Notes under the pieces: model-generated | Databases searched by the model: none | Told to the model about the DNA's origin: nothing | Seen by the model: only the letters and a program-made list of their open reading frames with translations | Shown here: piece by piece, positions 20,705-32,371 of the stretch | Layout of the letters: each line of letters begins with the position of its first letter | How positions within the stretch are numbered: position 1 is the stretch's first letter | Position numbers and translations under genes: made by a program | Source of the DNA: Candidula unifasciata | Lineage: Eukaryota; Mollusca; Gastropoda; Stylommatophora; Geomitridae | Assembly: GCA_905116865.2 (NCBI GenBank) | Contig: CAJHNH020006579.1 | Coordinates: 186,001-250,000, forward strand | DNA: 64,000 nt | Reading direction: 5' to 3'

Positions 20705-21495
20705 GTTCAGCAATGAGGTTAACATCAAAAGTAATGTTATACTGAATTATGTAAATAGAACCCGTGACTGCATAGTGGTCAGTATGTTTGCTTGCTGAGA
20801 CAGTTGCCAGATTCAGTCAGCAGCAGTGACAGGATTTGTTTTATTTTTCCCCTTGACCCAGTATGACTCTAGTCTGCCTCATAAAATTGTTAGTAGATAT
20901 TTTCTTGGAACTGTCAGGAAAGGAAAGATAGCTTGGAAGAGCTGACCCATCACATTTTGCCAGGGTCTTGAATATGTGAAAGCCTAATACTTCACACTCT
21001 ATTATCAGTATATGCCCTGTGATCAGTAACATAGAAATTACAACTTAGATTTAAATTATAAATAAAAATTAATCTTGGTATACAGATATGATGTGTGCTG
21101 ATTTTGTGCCCTGTAGTCACAAAAACACATTAATGGCTATCAAAGAAAATGTTCAAGGTTTGTTTTTGCAAGCATAATTAAAAATTTGCTAACTGCAACA
21201 ACCTTTTTTTGAAAGTAAGAACAAAGAGTAGAACAGAATATACAATAATAATATAAATCCAGGCTTTCAGTGTTATTGGCCACTGTTATTTGGAGACTTG
21301 TGGGTTTTATTTGATATTTACCAGCCAATAACAAAATAACATTATCTGACATTTGTAATAGAAAGAAAATAGCTAGCTGTGATGAAAATGTCCCCATTCA
21401 ATATTGATACTACACCTGCTAGATGATTGATTCTTGTGTTTTGTTATTTTGTTTTCTAGTTGTGGGCCGTCTCCAGCTGGCTGCAGTGCAAGCTC
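20705..21495. other. Unassigned DNA after the membrane-protein gene
   Basis: AT-rich; no element recognised. Confidence 0.4.
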
Positions 21496-21499
21496 ATCT

Positions 21500-21660
21500 T
21501 CTTTAGGATTCAGAGCCCATGAGGTTCATTATTGCAGATGTCATCCATCTATATTTATCTCTGTGACTGGCATTCTCTTTCCATTTGGTAACTCCAAGTA
21601 TTTTAGGTCTGTCTTTATATTGTCTCTCCAGTATCCTTTTCTTGGTCTGCCTCTCTCTCT
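21500..21660 (-). mobile_element. LINE family X 3'-tail fragment
   Basis: CTTTAGGATTCAGAGCCCAT and the following GAGGTTCATTATTGCAGATG parallel the 3' ends at 13048 and 46605. Confidence 0.5.
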
Positions 21661-21678
21661 CTCTTACTCACTCACTCT

Positions 21679-21783
<105 letters not shown>

Positions 21784-22069
21784 ATAAATGCTTATTTGAA
21801 GTATATCGTTTTCATTGTTTCTTTAAAACAAGTGTAAACTACTGATTATGTTAAAAATGTTTGTGATTGCATTTTCACTGAACAGTTACAAAATTATGTC
21901 TGCACTTGATGTATCTGTAATTAATGTTTTAAATATATAGAAAGTAGGCAGATATTTAATTCCTAGAACAATTTGGTGTAAAAGGGATGCTACTGAAAGA
22001 AAGAAATATAGGAGATTAAATAATTTTATCACAACAAATGACTTACTATTCTTACTGAAACCATGACGG

Positions 22070-22340
22070 TTGAAATGAATAGTTTGAGCACTGTTATCAC
22101 TGCACCCAGCACATTCCCAAACTCTTTTTCAATGGCCAGCAGTTTCCATGCTGATGGTTACAATAGCAAACTGATTAACTCATGTCTTTAATTTTTTCTT
22201 TATGCTGCTTACTTTCTAAGGCACTGTGCACTGGTACCTGAGAGCTTTATGATGTTTGCCTTATCATAAAGTAGCTCAATGCCTAGAGGAGCAACAGCAG
22301 CCAGTCTGTAAACCTGCTAATTGCTCTACACAGTTGCATA
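22070..22340 (-). pseudogene. I-type LINE family B tail, highly diverged
   Basis: CACTGCACCCAGCACATTCC and the surrounding layout follow the family B 3' end (CACAGCACTTGGGGCATTCC at 42411). No frame survives. Confidence 0.45.
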
Positions 22341-22494
22341 TCTGAGATGAATGTCTATGATATCTTAATGGCCTGTGTGTTAAGTGATGCATTTCCATCT
22401 GGTAGGATACCATTTTATATTTTTCAGAGCATAATCTGTGAGTCCATTGCAAATGTGAATTAGAAGAGTTGAAGACATCAGATCTAAAGGACAT

Positions 22495-22985
22495 CTTTTT
22501 CTTGTTCTTCTTCTTTCCCACCTTGTTCCTCAGCGAAGTGTCGGGTTGAGATGTAACATTTGTTGATGAGCTCTGTCAAAAGCACTATTAAGACTGATGT
22601 TCATTTCTGTAAAACTGTTTAATGCCATCACTCCATCTTTTCTTCCACTTGTTATATACTCGTTGTAATGTTTGTGTGTGGCTTGCTGTGGCAGATAGTA
22701 CCAGGGCATTTTTGTTAGGTGTCCAAACCACTTCATTTGTTGTTCTTCAAAGACTTGTAAGACTGGCTTTATTCCTAGCATTCGTCTGATTTCATGATTT
22801 CACATTCTGTCTTTCTTTGAAACTCCTGCAGTTTTTCTAAGGCATTTAATCTCTGTTGTCACAATTTTAAATTCATTGGAGGATGTAAGTGTCCATGTTT
22901 GGCATTGATAGCACAGTGTTGGCCAAAAAATAGTTATGATAAGATTCACTTCAGTACTCCGAGGTATCTGCTTGTGTGTCAACAG
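22495..22985 (-). pseudogene. LINE family Y C-terminal fragment
   Basis: The minus strand reads LCYQCQTWTLTSSNEFKIVT, then TEIKCLRKTAGVSKKDR, then FEEQQMKWFGHLTKM and RAHQQMLHLNPTL. This is the C-terminal region of an endonuclease/RT LINE. It parallels 50765-51100. Confidence 0.6.
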
Positions 22986-23429
22986 GGGAGATAGTTGCCC
23001 CCATTACTTGATTACTAGAGGACATCAACAGAACAAATGCACAAAGTATTGAGATATGGTATGGGTTATCCTCACAGCACATCCATGAGTGCTCAGTTTC
23101 TTCCGCCCGTGTATACAGTGGCAGGTACTAGTGACAGTCATATGCTGATTGTCAAAATATGTTTAATTTGGTATGCCTCTACTGGAGGTGGTGCAAATTT
23201 TTACTCCCAAATCTCTCATCTTTTGCACTAATGTGGCCACACTGCCTCCAGGCATCCTCTTTCTCTCTCTTCTCTCACTTTCTTTGTCTCTTTCTCTGTT
23301 TTTTTGTTGCTGTATGTCTGTCTCTCTTCCTCTCTGTCAGCGTGATCCATTGGTTGGCTATCTACAACAGTGGCAAAGATACATCTTTCGCCCTTTGAGT
23401 TGACAGCAGTGCTTGCATGCTAGGTTCAA

Positions 23430-23560
23430 AGCTGGAGATGACTCCATGAACAATGGACCTCTGCAATGACTTAATTCACTGCCTGCATGTGAAGCCTGCC
23501 TCGACCCAAAGATTGTGCTCAGGAAATCATCAAGTGCCTAAACGCAAGAATACTCCTATG
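23430..23560 (-). pseudogene. I-type LINE family A RNase H fragment
   Basis: GATGACTCCATGAACAATGG and the next ~80 bp parallel 5295-5385 (GGTGACTCCACGAACAGTGG). Diverged. Confidence 0.45.
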
Positions 23561-23639
23561 ATACAGTGAAATGAATGTTTGTGACATCACCATTACCTCT
23601 GCCATCATAGATTAATACGATGGGATCAGAATTCAGTGC

Positions 23640-24780
23640 AGGGGAATTGGAATGAATGTTTAGCAAAGGCTGGGGACATAAACAGGAGGCAGTCTATGCT
23701 GAGGTGGTGCTGTATGGTAGTAATTATTAAACATAATCCAGGAAGGCTAACCTGGTCAACAAATGCCTGCAGAAGTTGGCTGAAAGGTGCAAATATTGCA
23801 GCCATGTGGTAAGTGGGCACAATGCAATTACATCTTCAGATGAACGTAGAAGAAAAACTGAATCTTTTTCTGTGTTCACAGTTAGCCATAATTGTGTACA
23901 TAGCTTCATTCATGATCAGATATACTCTATTCCTTGCTTGCCTTAAGGATTACTTGTATTGGTAAAATGATACATTAGCATTAAATCATATTTTTGAAAG
24001 TTTATTGTTGCTTCATTTATGTCCAAATTAAAAAATTTCTTGGTGCTGCTTTATATCTGTTTGTCAAAGTCATGTCAGTGCCATATTTATTGTTTTACAT
24101 TATTCTCTTTTTGGATAGAAAGTGTTTTGTGAACACACACATTTTTTTTTTTATATGCGCATTTAACCTAGAAGAAATTTGTAAATGTTAGCTGTATAGT
24201 AATTTGTTAACATGCTTTGAACGTTCTAATACAAGGGTAATAAAAATATATGATTAAGTTTTAATAGTTTCTTTATTCTTTGTGTGTGTAATGTAGTTTT
24301 TAATTAAATCAGAGTAAACCTGGAATCTTTACATGCAGCTTGGCTGATGTTAGCTTCATTGTTGATAACCAATTCCTCTTTTGCTTCCCCCCCCCCTTTT
24401 TTGGTCCCTTGTGTCCCCTTGTGTCGACTTATTTCCCCTTGTATCCATTTTTTTCTGTCTCTACGAGACTAACTAGGTTCGAATCTGCATCATAGCGGGT
24501 TTAATTGCTCAGTCTAAACTAAATGTAGGGAAATAGCAAGGGAAGTAAATTCGTAATATAATCCACATCGGCAGTTCAACACCATATCTCCGATGTACAT
24601 TCTTTTTCTAACAGATCCTTTTTATATTTATATAGCTATTTCCTGTATTTTTTTTTTAACTAACAGGAAAAGACACACATTCACAAACACTCACAGAAAC
24701 AGAAAACAAAATTTCGTTCTATACCAGCAAATTCACAGTCTATAAGATAACACTGTCACGAATATCAATATTATATAATC
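23640..24780. other. Unassigned AT-rich DNA
   Basis: No element confidently recognised. Near 24470-24510 there is a tRNA-B-box-like GGTTCGAATCTGC that could be a SINE remnant. Confidence 0.3.
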
Positions 24781-24784
24781 CATA

Positions 24785-25465
24785 CGTCCTTTTAAGGATG
24801 AAATTTGTTGTTATTTGAAGCCCCACCCTTGCTTTTGCCAGGTGCCCCAATATAGGCAGGCCATAAATATGGCCAATTGTCTAAACGCGGTTTCTGGGAC
24901 CTCTCCACGGTGATCCTCATCCACATGGTGGCACTTTGTGTCATTGGGTGTTTATCGCTTGTGTGATGTTCTAGTGGGGTAGAAAGTCAGTCACTGTCAC
25001 GAATTACTAAGTATCCAGTCATTACCTTGTCAGATGCAATTTTGCGTTTTTTGAAGCCCTACTTTGGCTACTGCCAGGGGCCCAATATAGCTCGACCATA
25101 AATATGGTCTAATTTACTACTTCGTAAATTTCGTCCTTCTTAGGACGTTATTTTTTGTTATTTGAAGCCCCACTCTGGCTTTTGCCAGGGGCCGCAATAT
25201 AGGCAGGTCATCGTTATGGCCAAATGTCTGAACGCGGTTTCTGGGACCTCTCCACGGTGATCCTCATCCGCATGGTGGCACTTTGTGTCATCGGGTGTTT
25301 ATCGCTTGTGTGATGTCCTGGTGGGGTAAAAAATCCAATCCAATGGTCTAATGGCTGAACGCGGTTTCTGGGACCTCTCCAAGGGTGATCCTCATCCACA
25401 TGATGGCACTTAGTGTCATCGGGTGTTCATCACTTGTGAGATGTCCTGGTGGGGTAAAAATCTAC
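24785..25465 (-). repeat. Cluster of four copies of a hairpin-rich short retroposon (family P)
   Basis: Copies at about 24785-24990, 25045-25123 (partial), 25130-25336 and 25340-25465 (5' half) share CCACCAGGACATCACACAAG, CCATAAATATGGCC and GCCCCTGGCAAAAGCC on the minus strand. The distal end is a self-complementary CGTCCT...AGGACG. More copies lie at 26003-26239 and 56620-56845. No protein is encoded. Confidence 0.8.
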
Positions 25466-25769
25466 TACTACTACTACTACTACTACCACTGTCACGAATG
25501 CCCTGCCCTGTGTGCATGCACGCGAGTGAGTGTGTGCGTATGTCTGCGCGTGTAATTGTTATAGTCTCGGTTTTGGAAAGCAATGCACTTCTCCCCGTCA
25601 CCAGCGGGCATTGTCTTATCATTAGGGAACGCTCTTGGAAACTCACAGAAGAATGGGCCCTATAATTATTAGAAGTCTCATTAATAACAGGGCGAAGGGC
25701 GGGTGGGGCGGAGTGCGAGCAGGCTTTCTCTAACTGAACAATGTCGTATCTCCTGCAGAGTGACATTTC

Positions 25770-25772
<3 letters not shown>

Positions 25773-25849
<77 letters not shown>
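25773..25849. repeat. (CT)n-(CA)n compound microsatellite
   Basis: About 55 bp CT followed by 23 bp CA. The minus-strand hAT copy ends here. Confidence 0.95.
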
Positions 25850-26002
25850 TTTCATTTGTCTTGTTATTTCGAAGTGTGTCACAACTCTTTCAACAGCTGA
25901 TTGAATTGATAACCATCTAGTTTTGCAATCTGACAGAATTTTCAGTGGTGCAAAACCATAATTTAATGCTTTATATAAGTTATTGTATTACTGTTGTCTG
26001 AC

Positions 26003-26239
26003 TGAATGACTGACCTTCTACCCTACCAGGACATCACACAAGCGATAAACACCCGATGACACAAAGTGCCACCATGTGGGTGAGGATCACCGTTTAGAGG
26101 TCCCAGAAACCGGGTTCAGCCTTTAGGCCATATTTATGGCCAGGCTATATTGCGGCCCCTGGCAAGAGCCAGAGTAGGGCTTCAAATAACGAAAAATGTC
26201 ACCCTAAAAAGGACGAGAAGTAAGATACGCAAAACCTAT
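26003..26239 (+). repeat. Family P retroposon with 16-bp target-site duplication
   Basis: It is flanked by ATTACTGTTGTCTGAC (25987-26002) and ATTGCTGTTGTCTGAC (26240-26255). The empty site is visible in the right-hand hAT (29131-29146 on the opposite strand), so the insertion boundaries are certain. At 237 bp with a long target duplication and no poly-A, it behaves like a LINE-mobilised SINE. Confidence 0.85.
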
Positions 26240-26969
26240 ATTGCTGTTGTCTGACAGATGATTGGGAAAACCAGTTATATGTTTCAGCAAAAAGGAGTTC
26301 CAAATTCCTTGGTAAATATTCAGATGAAGCATGTGATAAATGTTAGCTGCAAGGAATGACACACATTTTATATGGATTAAAGATGGGATATCTTTCTTCA
26401 ATTTAGCATAAACGCCATTGTTTGATACCAATCATCACCGAGGCATTATCGGTACCATTTGCAGCCAATTTCTTCGAGTCTAATTGTTTGCTGATCACAA
26501 GTTTCTTAAGCTCAGGTCTCTGCATCACACTTTTCCATTTGAATTAGTCCAAGATATGTAGAAACTACTTTGTCTTTACTGTTGCTGTAATATATAATAC
26601 ACAGACCATACATACACTTTAAGTACAGAACTGTCATTCTATTAATCTAATAATAAACTATATTTATTTGTAGAAATATCACAGATCAAATCTTGTTCAA
26701 AGTAAGAAAATAAACTATTTCTTATAATATGCGTACACCCGCTGCAATGCATTTTTACGTCATCAATAACTTTACTGTCAGAAATAGTGTTTTTAAACAA
26801 ATCAATCAAATACTATCAGTTCGAAATTGCACAGTGACAACTTAAAAACATTGTGACAGATCTTTCAACTTTTGATGATTAATTAATCGGTTTAGTTCTG
26901 AAAACAAATATCAGCGGTGTAATATCTTTGAATGGAACTGCAGTTTTATGCTCTTCAAGTCTCTTCATG

Positions 26970-27388
26970 ACTTAGTTAGTTGGGTTATCCTCAATGCACT
27001 CCGGACATGTCCATAGGCGCTCAGATCCTCCGCTCAGTATGAACTCCAAGTTCGATGGCTAATCCAGTTCTATGTCCATTAACAAGTCTTCTGGCTTGTC
27101 TGGTGTGCGTCTCATTTTTTGCTATGCCGATCTTAATTCCCAAGTCTGCCATTCTGGCGAGGGATGTGGATTCACTGCCACCAAAGTCCTCTATCCTTCC
27201 CATTTTTCTGAGGGCAATAATAATATTAGCATGATCCATAGGCTGACCGTCGGTAGTGATAGCGTATCCAACCAACCATCAGCTCTTTCATTTTCATCGA
27301 CGCCTGCGTATCCCGGAACAACAATAAAGGTGACTCCATGCACAGTGGACTTCTGTAATAATTCACGCCATTGTCTTCGCACCTAACC
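26970..27388 (-). mobile_element. I-type LINE family A, 5'-truncated, inside the left hAT
   Basis: It has the same RNase H tail as 4927-5414: VVPGYAGVDENERADGW, then INALRKMG-like and the terminal CPECIE region. The GTTA-type tail is shortened to TTAGTTAG. The flanks TCTCTTCATGAC (26958-26969) and TCTCTGCATGCC (27408-27419) look like a diverged target duplication, with ~18 extra bases at the 5' junction. Confidence 0.7.
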
Positions 27389-27572
27389 TGCTATTTACCC
27401 ACCCATTCTCTGCATGCCTGTTTAAGTTTTGTATTTTCGCTTTAATTTCACACTTGCAGTACTTACAACGAGCCTTGATGACTGCCATCACCCAGTCTTT
27501 AATTTTGTCATCTTGCAGCCACTCCTTCCGAAATTTTTGCTCATACTGCTTTACTTTTGGCATGTTGAAAGG
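27363..27572 (-). pseudogene. hAT BED-finger region (left copy)
   Basis: It begins MPKVKQYEQKFRKEW, then QDDKIKDWVMAV, with finger residues CKYCKCEIKAKIQN and H in the tail. It is collinear with the right copy at 28492. It is interrupted by the family A LINE. Confidence 0.65.
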
Positions 27573-28057
27573 TTTTTTAAAGTGGAAGACACATGTGAAA
27601 AAAAAAAAAAAGGCTAAAAAGTCAGCATCACAGCTATACTTCACAAAAACAGTGAGAATACAGTTCAAACAAAGACAGTATGATTTACGCGCGCTCTTAA
27701 TCAGTACCGGGGCTGCCAGATTGTTAAGCGTTGATCCCAGTGAGTTTAAATTTTAAGCAATCGCAGTTACTACAATTTACATGCCCAGACCAAAACAAAA
27801 AATGTTAAATAAATATTTTATACAGTAATTATAAGACTGACACTGAAAGAAAAAAAAAATCTATAAAATTTCTAACTTTAAATGAAAAACCATCTAGAAT
27901 TACATCTACCATCTAGACATCAAAAACACCATCTAGATGCAAGTGAAAACATCTAGATCTGGACGTAAAACATCCAAAGTGGCAACAAAAGAAAAAAAAA
28001 AAGGAAATTTACGGCAACTAACCAAAATTTCAGTTCCAAGTCTGGATAACTCTTGAT

Positions 28058-30402
28058 CAGTGTTGCCACTTTGGATCTTTTATATCCAAATTTAGATCTT
28101 TTTAATTGCATTTAGATACTGTTTTTGACGTTTAGATCGTAAATATTTTTCTAGATACTTTTCATATAAAGTTAGATATTTTATAGATTTTTCTTTCTTT
28201 CATTGTCAATTTAATAATTACTGTGTAAAATATTTACTACAATATTTTTGTTTTGGTCTGGCATGTACATCGTGACAACTGCTATTACTTGAACTTTGAA
28301 CTCTCACTGGGGTCAACGCACAAACATCTGGCAGCCCCAGTACTGATTAATAAAAACGCGCGTAAATCATACTAACTTTGTTTCAACCGTATCCTCACTG
28401 TGCTGACTTTGCGTTTCTTTTTCATGTGATTTTAAAAAAAATAATTGCTCACCTTCTTATGTGGCTTTCACTTTGGAAAAAAACTTTCAACATGCCAAAA
28501 GTAAAGTATGAGCAAACGATTTTGAAAGAGTGGTTGCATGATGACAAAATTAAAAACTGGGTAATGGCTGTTCCTGAGGATATGACCAAAGCTTGTTGTA
28601 AGTACTGCAAGTGTGAAACTAAAGCGAAAATACAAAACTCAAAGAGTCATGCAGAGACTAAAAAAGCATAAAACTGCAGTTTCATTTAAAGATATTACAC
28701 CGCTGACATCTGTTTTCAGAACTTTACTGATAAATGAATCATCAAAAGTTGAAGTATCAGTCGCAATGTTTTTAATTTGTCACTGCGCAATTTCAAACTG
28801 TGACAATTTGATCGATTTGTAAAAAATCTTGGACTAGTTCAATTTGAAAAGTGTGATGTAGAAAGTATAGTTTAGGAACTGAAGGACCTTTTAATCAGCA
28901 AACAGTTAGGCTTGAAGAATTTGGCTGTAATTGGTACTGATAATGCCTCAGTGATGGTTGGTATAAACAATGGCGTTTATGCCGAGTTGAAGGAAGCTAA
29001 CCCATCGTTAATACTTATAAAATGTATGCGTCATTCATTGCAGCTAGCATTATCACATGCTTTATCTAAATATTTACCAAAGAATTTGGAATACCTTATT
29101 GTTGAAACACTTTAATGGTTTTCGAAATCATTTGTCAGACAACAGCAATACAATACATTATATACAGCCTTGAATGATGGTTCCACACCACTGAAAATTC
29201 TGTCAAGATTGCAAAACTAGGTGGTTATCAATTTAACTAGCTGTTGAAAGAATTATGAAGCAATGGCTGAAGTTGAAGACACACTTTGAAATAACAAGGC
29301 AAAGTGAAAAGTGCTACACAGCTGAAATACTATATGGAATGTACAGTGATGAAAAAAAAAAATGTCATTCATTCTCTTTTTATAGCCTATTCAAATGGAA
29401 GTGCAAAAAGGTAATAAACTGTTCGAATCTAAACTTGTTGATAAAGTTAAATTACTTGTTGAACTCACCTTGCTATTTCACTCGGTAAAAGACTGGTGTT
29501 GCCAACTTCTAAAGCTGATTTGCTCACTTGCACTATAGAGAGCTATTTGGCTCCTAAGCCACACCTTGGATATTAAATCGAATCAAAAATTGATGATTTA
29601 AAAACAAAAGGAGTTAACAGAGAATGGAGAGAACAACTTAAGAAAACGATGTCAAGATTTCCTTATCTCATTATTGAAGCAATTGAAGCAGAGACTGCCT
29701 GAAAATCTAGATGTTTTGAAAAATATTTCACTTTTTTCTGTGAGCAACATCCTTCAGCCAATAAAGAACATACCTATTGTAAAGTTATGAAATTTTTAGG
29801 GGCTACTGATAATAGTGTCGCGGAAGCAGAATATCAGTTAACCAAAATAGTTAGCTGAATGGACAAACATAAATTAAAGCGTTTTGGAGTGAAGTGAGAC
29901 AATTTAAAGATGCCTCATCAAACAGTCCATTCTGTAAGCTCTTTGAAGTGCCATGTCTGCCATGATACTAACCCACTCAAATGCTGACGTAGAAAGAGTT
30001 TTTAGTACTAGGAATTATATCAAATCTAATCTAAAAACACAGGATGAAATTTGACCTCTTAAATGCTATCGTGCCATTTAAATTCGGCCTGATGCGACTA
30101 GAGAAATAAGCCTACTGTTCCACTTATAAAGAAATTTGAACAGCTAAAGCATACCAGGGTCATTTTGGATCTGAAGCTTCAATTTCATTATCCAAGCTAA
30201 GTTTATCATGTGGATCTTGTGAGGCAGACATCAGTGAAGGCGAGGACATGATTATGTACGGTAAGTCATAACAAAAGCTATGTAATTTTTTACTTTTTCA
30301 ATTTTTTTTCTTTCTAGATGTTTTCCACGCAGATTTAGATCTTTTTAGATCTTTTTTGACACCGTCTTGGATACTTTTTGTCAAAGAAAAGTGGCAACAC
30401 TG
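28058..30402 (+). mobile_element. Complete-length hAT transposon with exact 8-bp target duplication
   Basis: The left end is CAGTGTTGCCACTTTGG and the right end AAAAGTGGCAACACTG: terminal inverted repeats of about 15 bp. CTCTTGAT flanks both sides (28050-28057 and 30403-30410). Subterminal regions carry repeated TTTAGATCTTTTT-type motifs at both ends. Length 2345 bp. An 8-bp duplication plus a BED-finger transposase places it in the hAT superfamily. Confidence 0.92.
28492..30200 (+). pseudogene. hAT transposase with N-terminal BED zinc finger (decayed)
   Basis: The N-terminus MPKVKYEQTILKEWLHDDK starts at 28492. A BED-type finger CCKYCKCETKAKIQNSKSHA follows (CxxC, then the H pair). The catalytic domain continues as GLKNLAVIGTDNASVMVGIN, then LIKCMRHSLQLALSHAL (the conserved DN..M...N and CxxHxLxLA blocks of this hAT branch). 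A C-terminal dimerisation-like region near 29950-30010 contains SNADVERVFS-like text (SNADVERVF). Several stops and frameshifts (for example near 28670 and 29115) disable it. In its day it would have cut and pasted the element through the terminal repeats. Confidence 0.8.
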
Positions 30403-30410
30403 CTCTTGAT

Positions 30411-30825
30411 AAACCTCTTCGTCATATAAAGTCAGATAATGTTCTAATGTTATGGATTTTTGATGCGAAAAAATGAGTAATGCCAAGCTAATTGACAGAT
30501 AAAAAAAAAAAAAAAATAGGTAAATTGGGAATAATTTTATACTATATGACAATTTGAGAACTCACAGACTCAATGTCTCCATTAGGTGTTTTGAGTTTAA
30601 TTAACATTAGTAGAAGAATGAAGTATATTTTATGCAATGGCAATGCTGTATAAATTAATATAAATCCTATACTATACTGATATATACGGAAGTATGTGAA
30701 TCATGGACACTTTAGTAAGTTAATGAAAACTTATTTGGAAGCTGCGTAAATGTGGTTTTATAGACGAATAATAAGAATTACCTGGACAGATAAAAAAAGA
30801 GTAATGAAGACGTATTGAAAGAAAC
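30411..30825. other. Unassigned AT-rich DNA
   Basis: Target flank of the hAT; nothing recognised. Confidence 0.4.
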
Positions 30826-30829
30826 TGAC

Positions 30830-31075
30830 TTACTGACTTACGAAGAGAACTGATTGCCCATATCAGGGATGAGACAATTTATATTCTTTGGTCATGTGAT
30901 GAGAAGGAGAAAACTGGAGTACATCGTGTCGTTAGGAAAGTTGGAGGGAAGGAGATTCAGGAAGAGACCGAGAGAACATCTGTGTCAGAGTTGATTAAAA
31001 GTACACAAGACATAAGATTGTGGATAGACATGACTACCAACACCACACGGCATGGACTTTAAGAAGATATCATCA
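30830..31075 (+). mobile_element. LINE C-terminal tail fragment
   Basis: The + strand frame reads LVM(R)RRKLEYIVSLGKLEGR, then RFRKRPREHLCQS. This is the FGHVMRR...LEGRR..GRPR motif at the end of RTE/CR1-type LINEs. It abuts the RTE copy at 31077. Confidence 0.5.
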
Positions 31076-31682
31076 TTGGCACCTTTCTGTCTTTCCAGAC
31101 GATAGTGTTATATTGCGCTGTGAGAAGGCATGAGACTTACAGCCCATGGCGATGGCGAGTGTGACTAGCAAGACCTTCCTGTGTCAAGAAAAGTTTTCCA
31201 AAATGATAGCATGGGATTTCAAGACCATTGTTGTCAACATTTGTGTTTAATATGTTTCTTTTCAGATGCTCAGCTCTCATTCTTTCTGCAATCATTTCTT
31301 CCTTCAGTCTCATTCCCTTCCTGATAAGCCCTTTCCACACAACACAGTCTATGGCATTTTGTTCCCATGAGTCCGCCTCATACCTGTATCATTCATGTCC
31401 CGCTTGCACACATCTTTATAACGTAGTAGAGGTCGGCATGGAAATCTTCAACCTGTCTTTAATTCACCATAAAGGATGTCCCTAGGGACTCTGCCATCCT
31501 CCATTCTCCAGGTGTGACCCAGCCACCTGAGCCTGAGCATGGAAAAGACTTGTAGTACCTGCTCTTTCCAGTACCTCAGTGTTTGTGATTTTGTCCTGCC
31601 ACTTAATGCCAAGTATTCTTCTTAGGCATCACATGTGAAAGCTTTTAAGCCGTCTCTCCTGATGCAAATAGGTTGACCAAAT

Positions 31683-32370
31683 TTAACTCCCATAAAGCAG
31701 AGTGCGGAGAACACAAGCCTGATAGACAAGGGTTTGTGTTTTAATTGTGAGCTTTCTATTCTCCCAAACTCTCTTTGTCAATCTGCTCATTGTTGTTGCT
31801 GCCTTACCTATCCTGATGTTGATTTCTTGGTCCAGCGATAGTTTACTATTCACTGTGGAACCCAGATAGGTAAAATGGTCTACTGTCTTAAGCTCTTCAC
31901 CGTCAATGTAGACTGTAGGTCTGTCATTGACACCTTGCACCATAACCTTTGTCTTCTTTTTGCTGACTATTAGTCCAAATTCACAGCACACATCAGCAAA
32001 TGCAGATAGTAAACATTGCAGCTCCTCCTCTGAGTAGGTGTTTTTGTGGCATCATCTGTAAACAGTAGTTCTCTGATAAGTACCTTTCTTATCCTGGTTT
32101 TGGTCTTCAGCCTGCGAGCATTGTAAAGGCTGCAGTCTGATCGAGATTGGATTAAAATACCACCCTTCTGATCTTGAAAGACATGTGTCAAAAGAATTGA
32201 AAAGTATATTCCAAAGAGAGTAGGAGCAAGTACACACCCCTGTTTCACTCCATTTTTGATTAAAAACTCCTCCGATGTTACACCATCAAAGTTGATTGTA
32301 CCTTTCATACCTGTGTGGAACTACTCAATAATGCTAAGTAGAGTAAGTGGACATCCAATCTTCTTCAATG
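31683..32370 (-). pseudogene. RTE-like reverse transcriptase, C-terminal half
   Basis: Seen: GVKQGCVLAPTLFGIYFSIL (palm motif B region), a disrupted FTDDA in place of FADDA (near 32055), CEFGLIVSKKKTKVMVQG, then VDHFTYLGSTVNSKLSLDQE and LVYQACVLRTLLYGS of the thumb. Frameshift near 32000. The GVKQGC...HFTYLGS pattern is typical of RTE-type LINEs. Confidence 0.75.
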
Positions 32371-32371
32371 C

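Larger units (their letters stand above)
25850..27987 (-). mobile_element. hAT transposon, 3'-truncated (left member of a head-to-head pair)
   Basis: On the minus strand it follows the right-hand hAT closely, from its 5' end (TGTTGCCACTTTGGAT, at 27987-27972) through the BED-finger exon (MPKVKQYEQKF..., from 27572) into the transposase body. It is cut at the microsatellite at 25850. A family P retroposon (26003-26239) and an I-type LINE (about 26970-27388) have inserted into it. Frameshifted and inactive. Confidence 0.75.

Noticed and set aside
25416..25847. 143-residue minus-strand frame with Arg-Glu repeats
   Set aside because: Its N-terminus is the (CT)n tract read on the minus strand and the rest overlaps repeat DNA; no domain.
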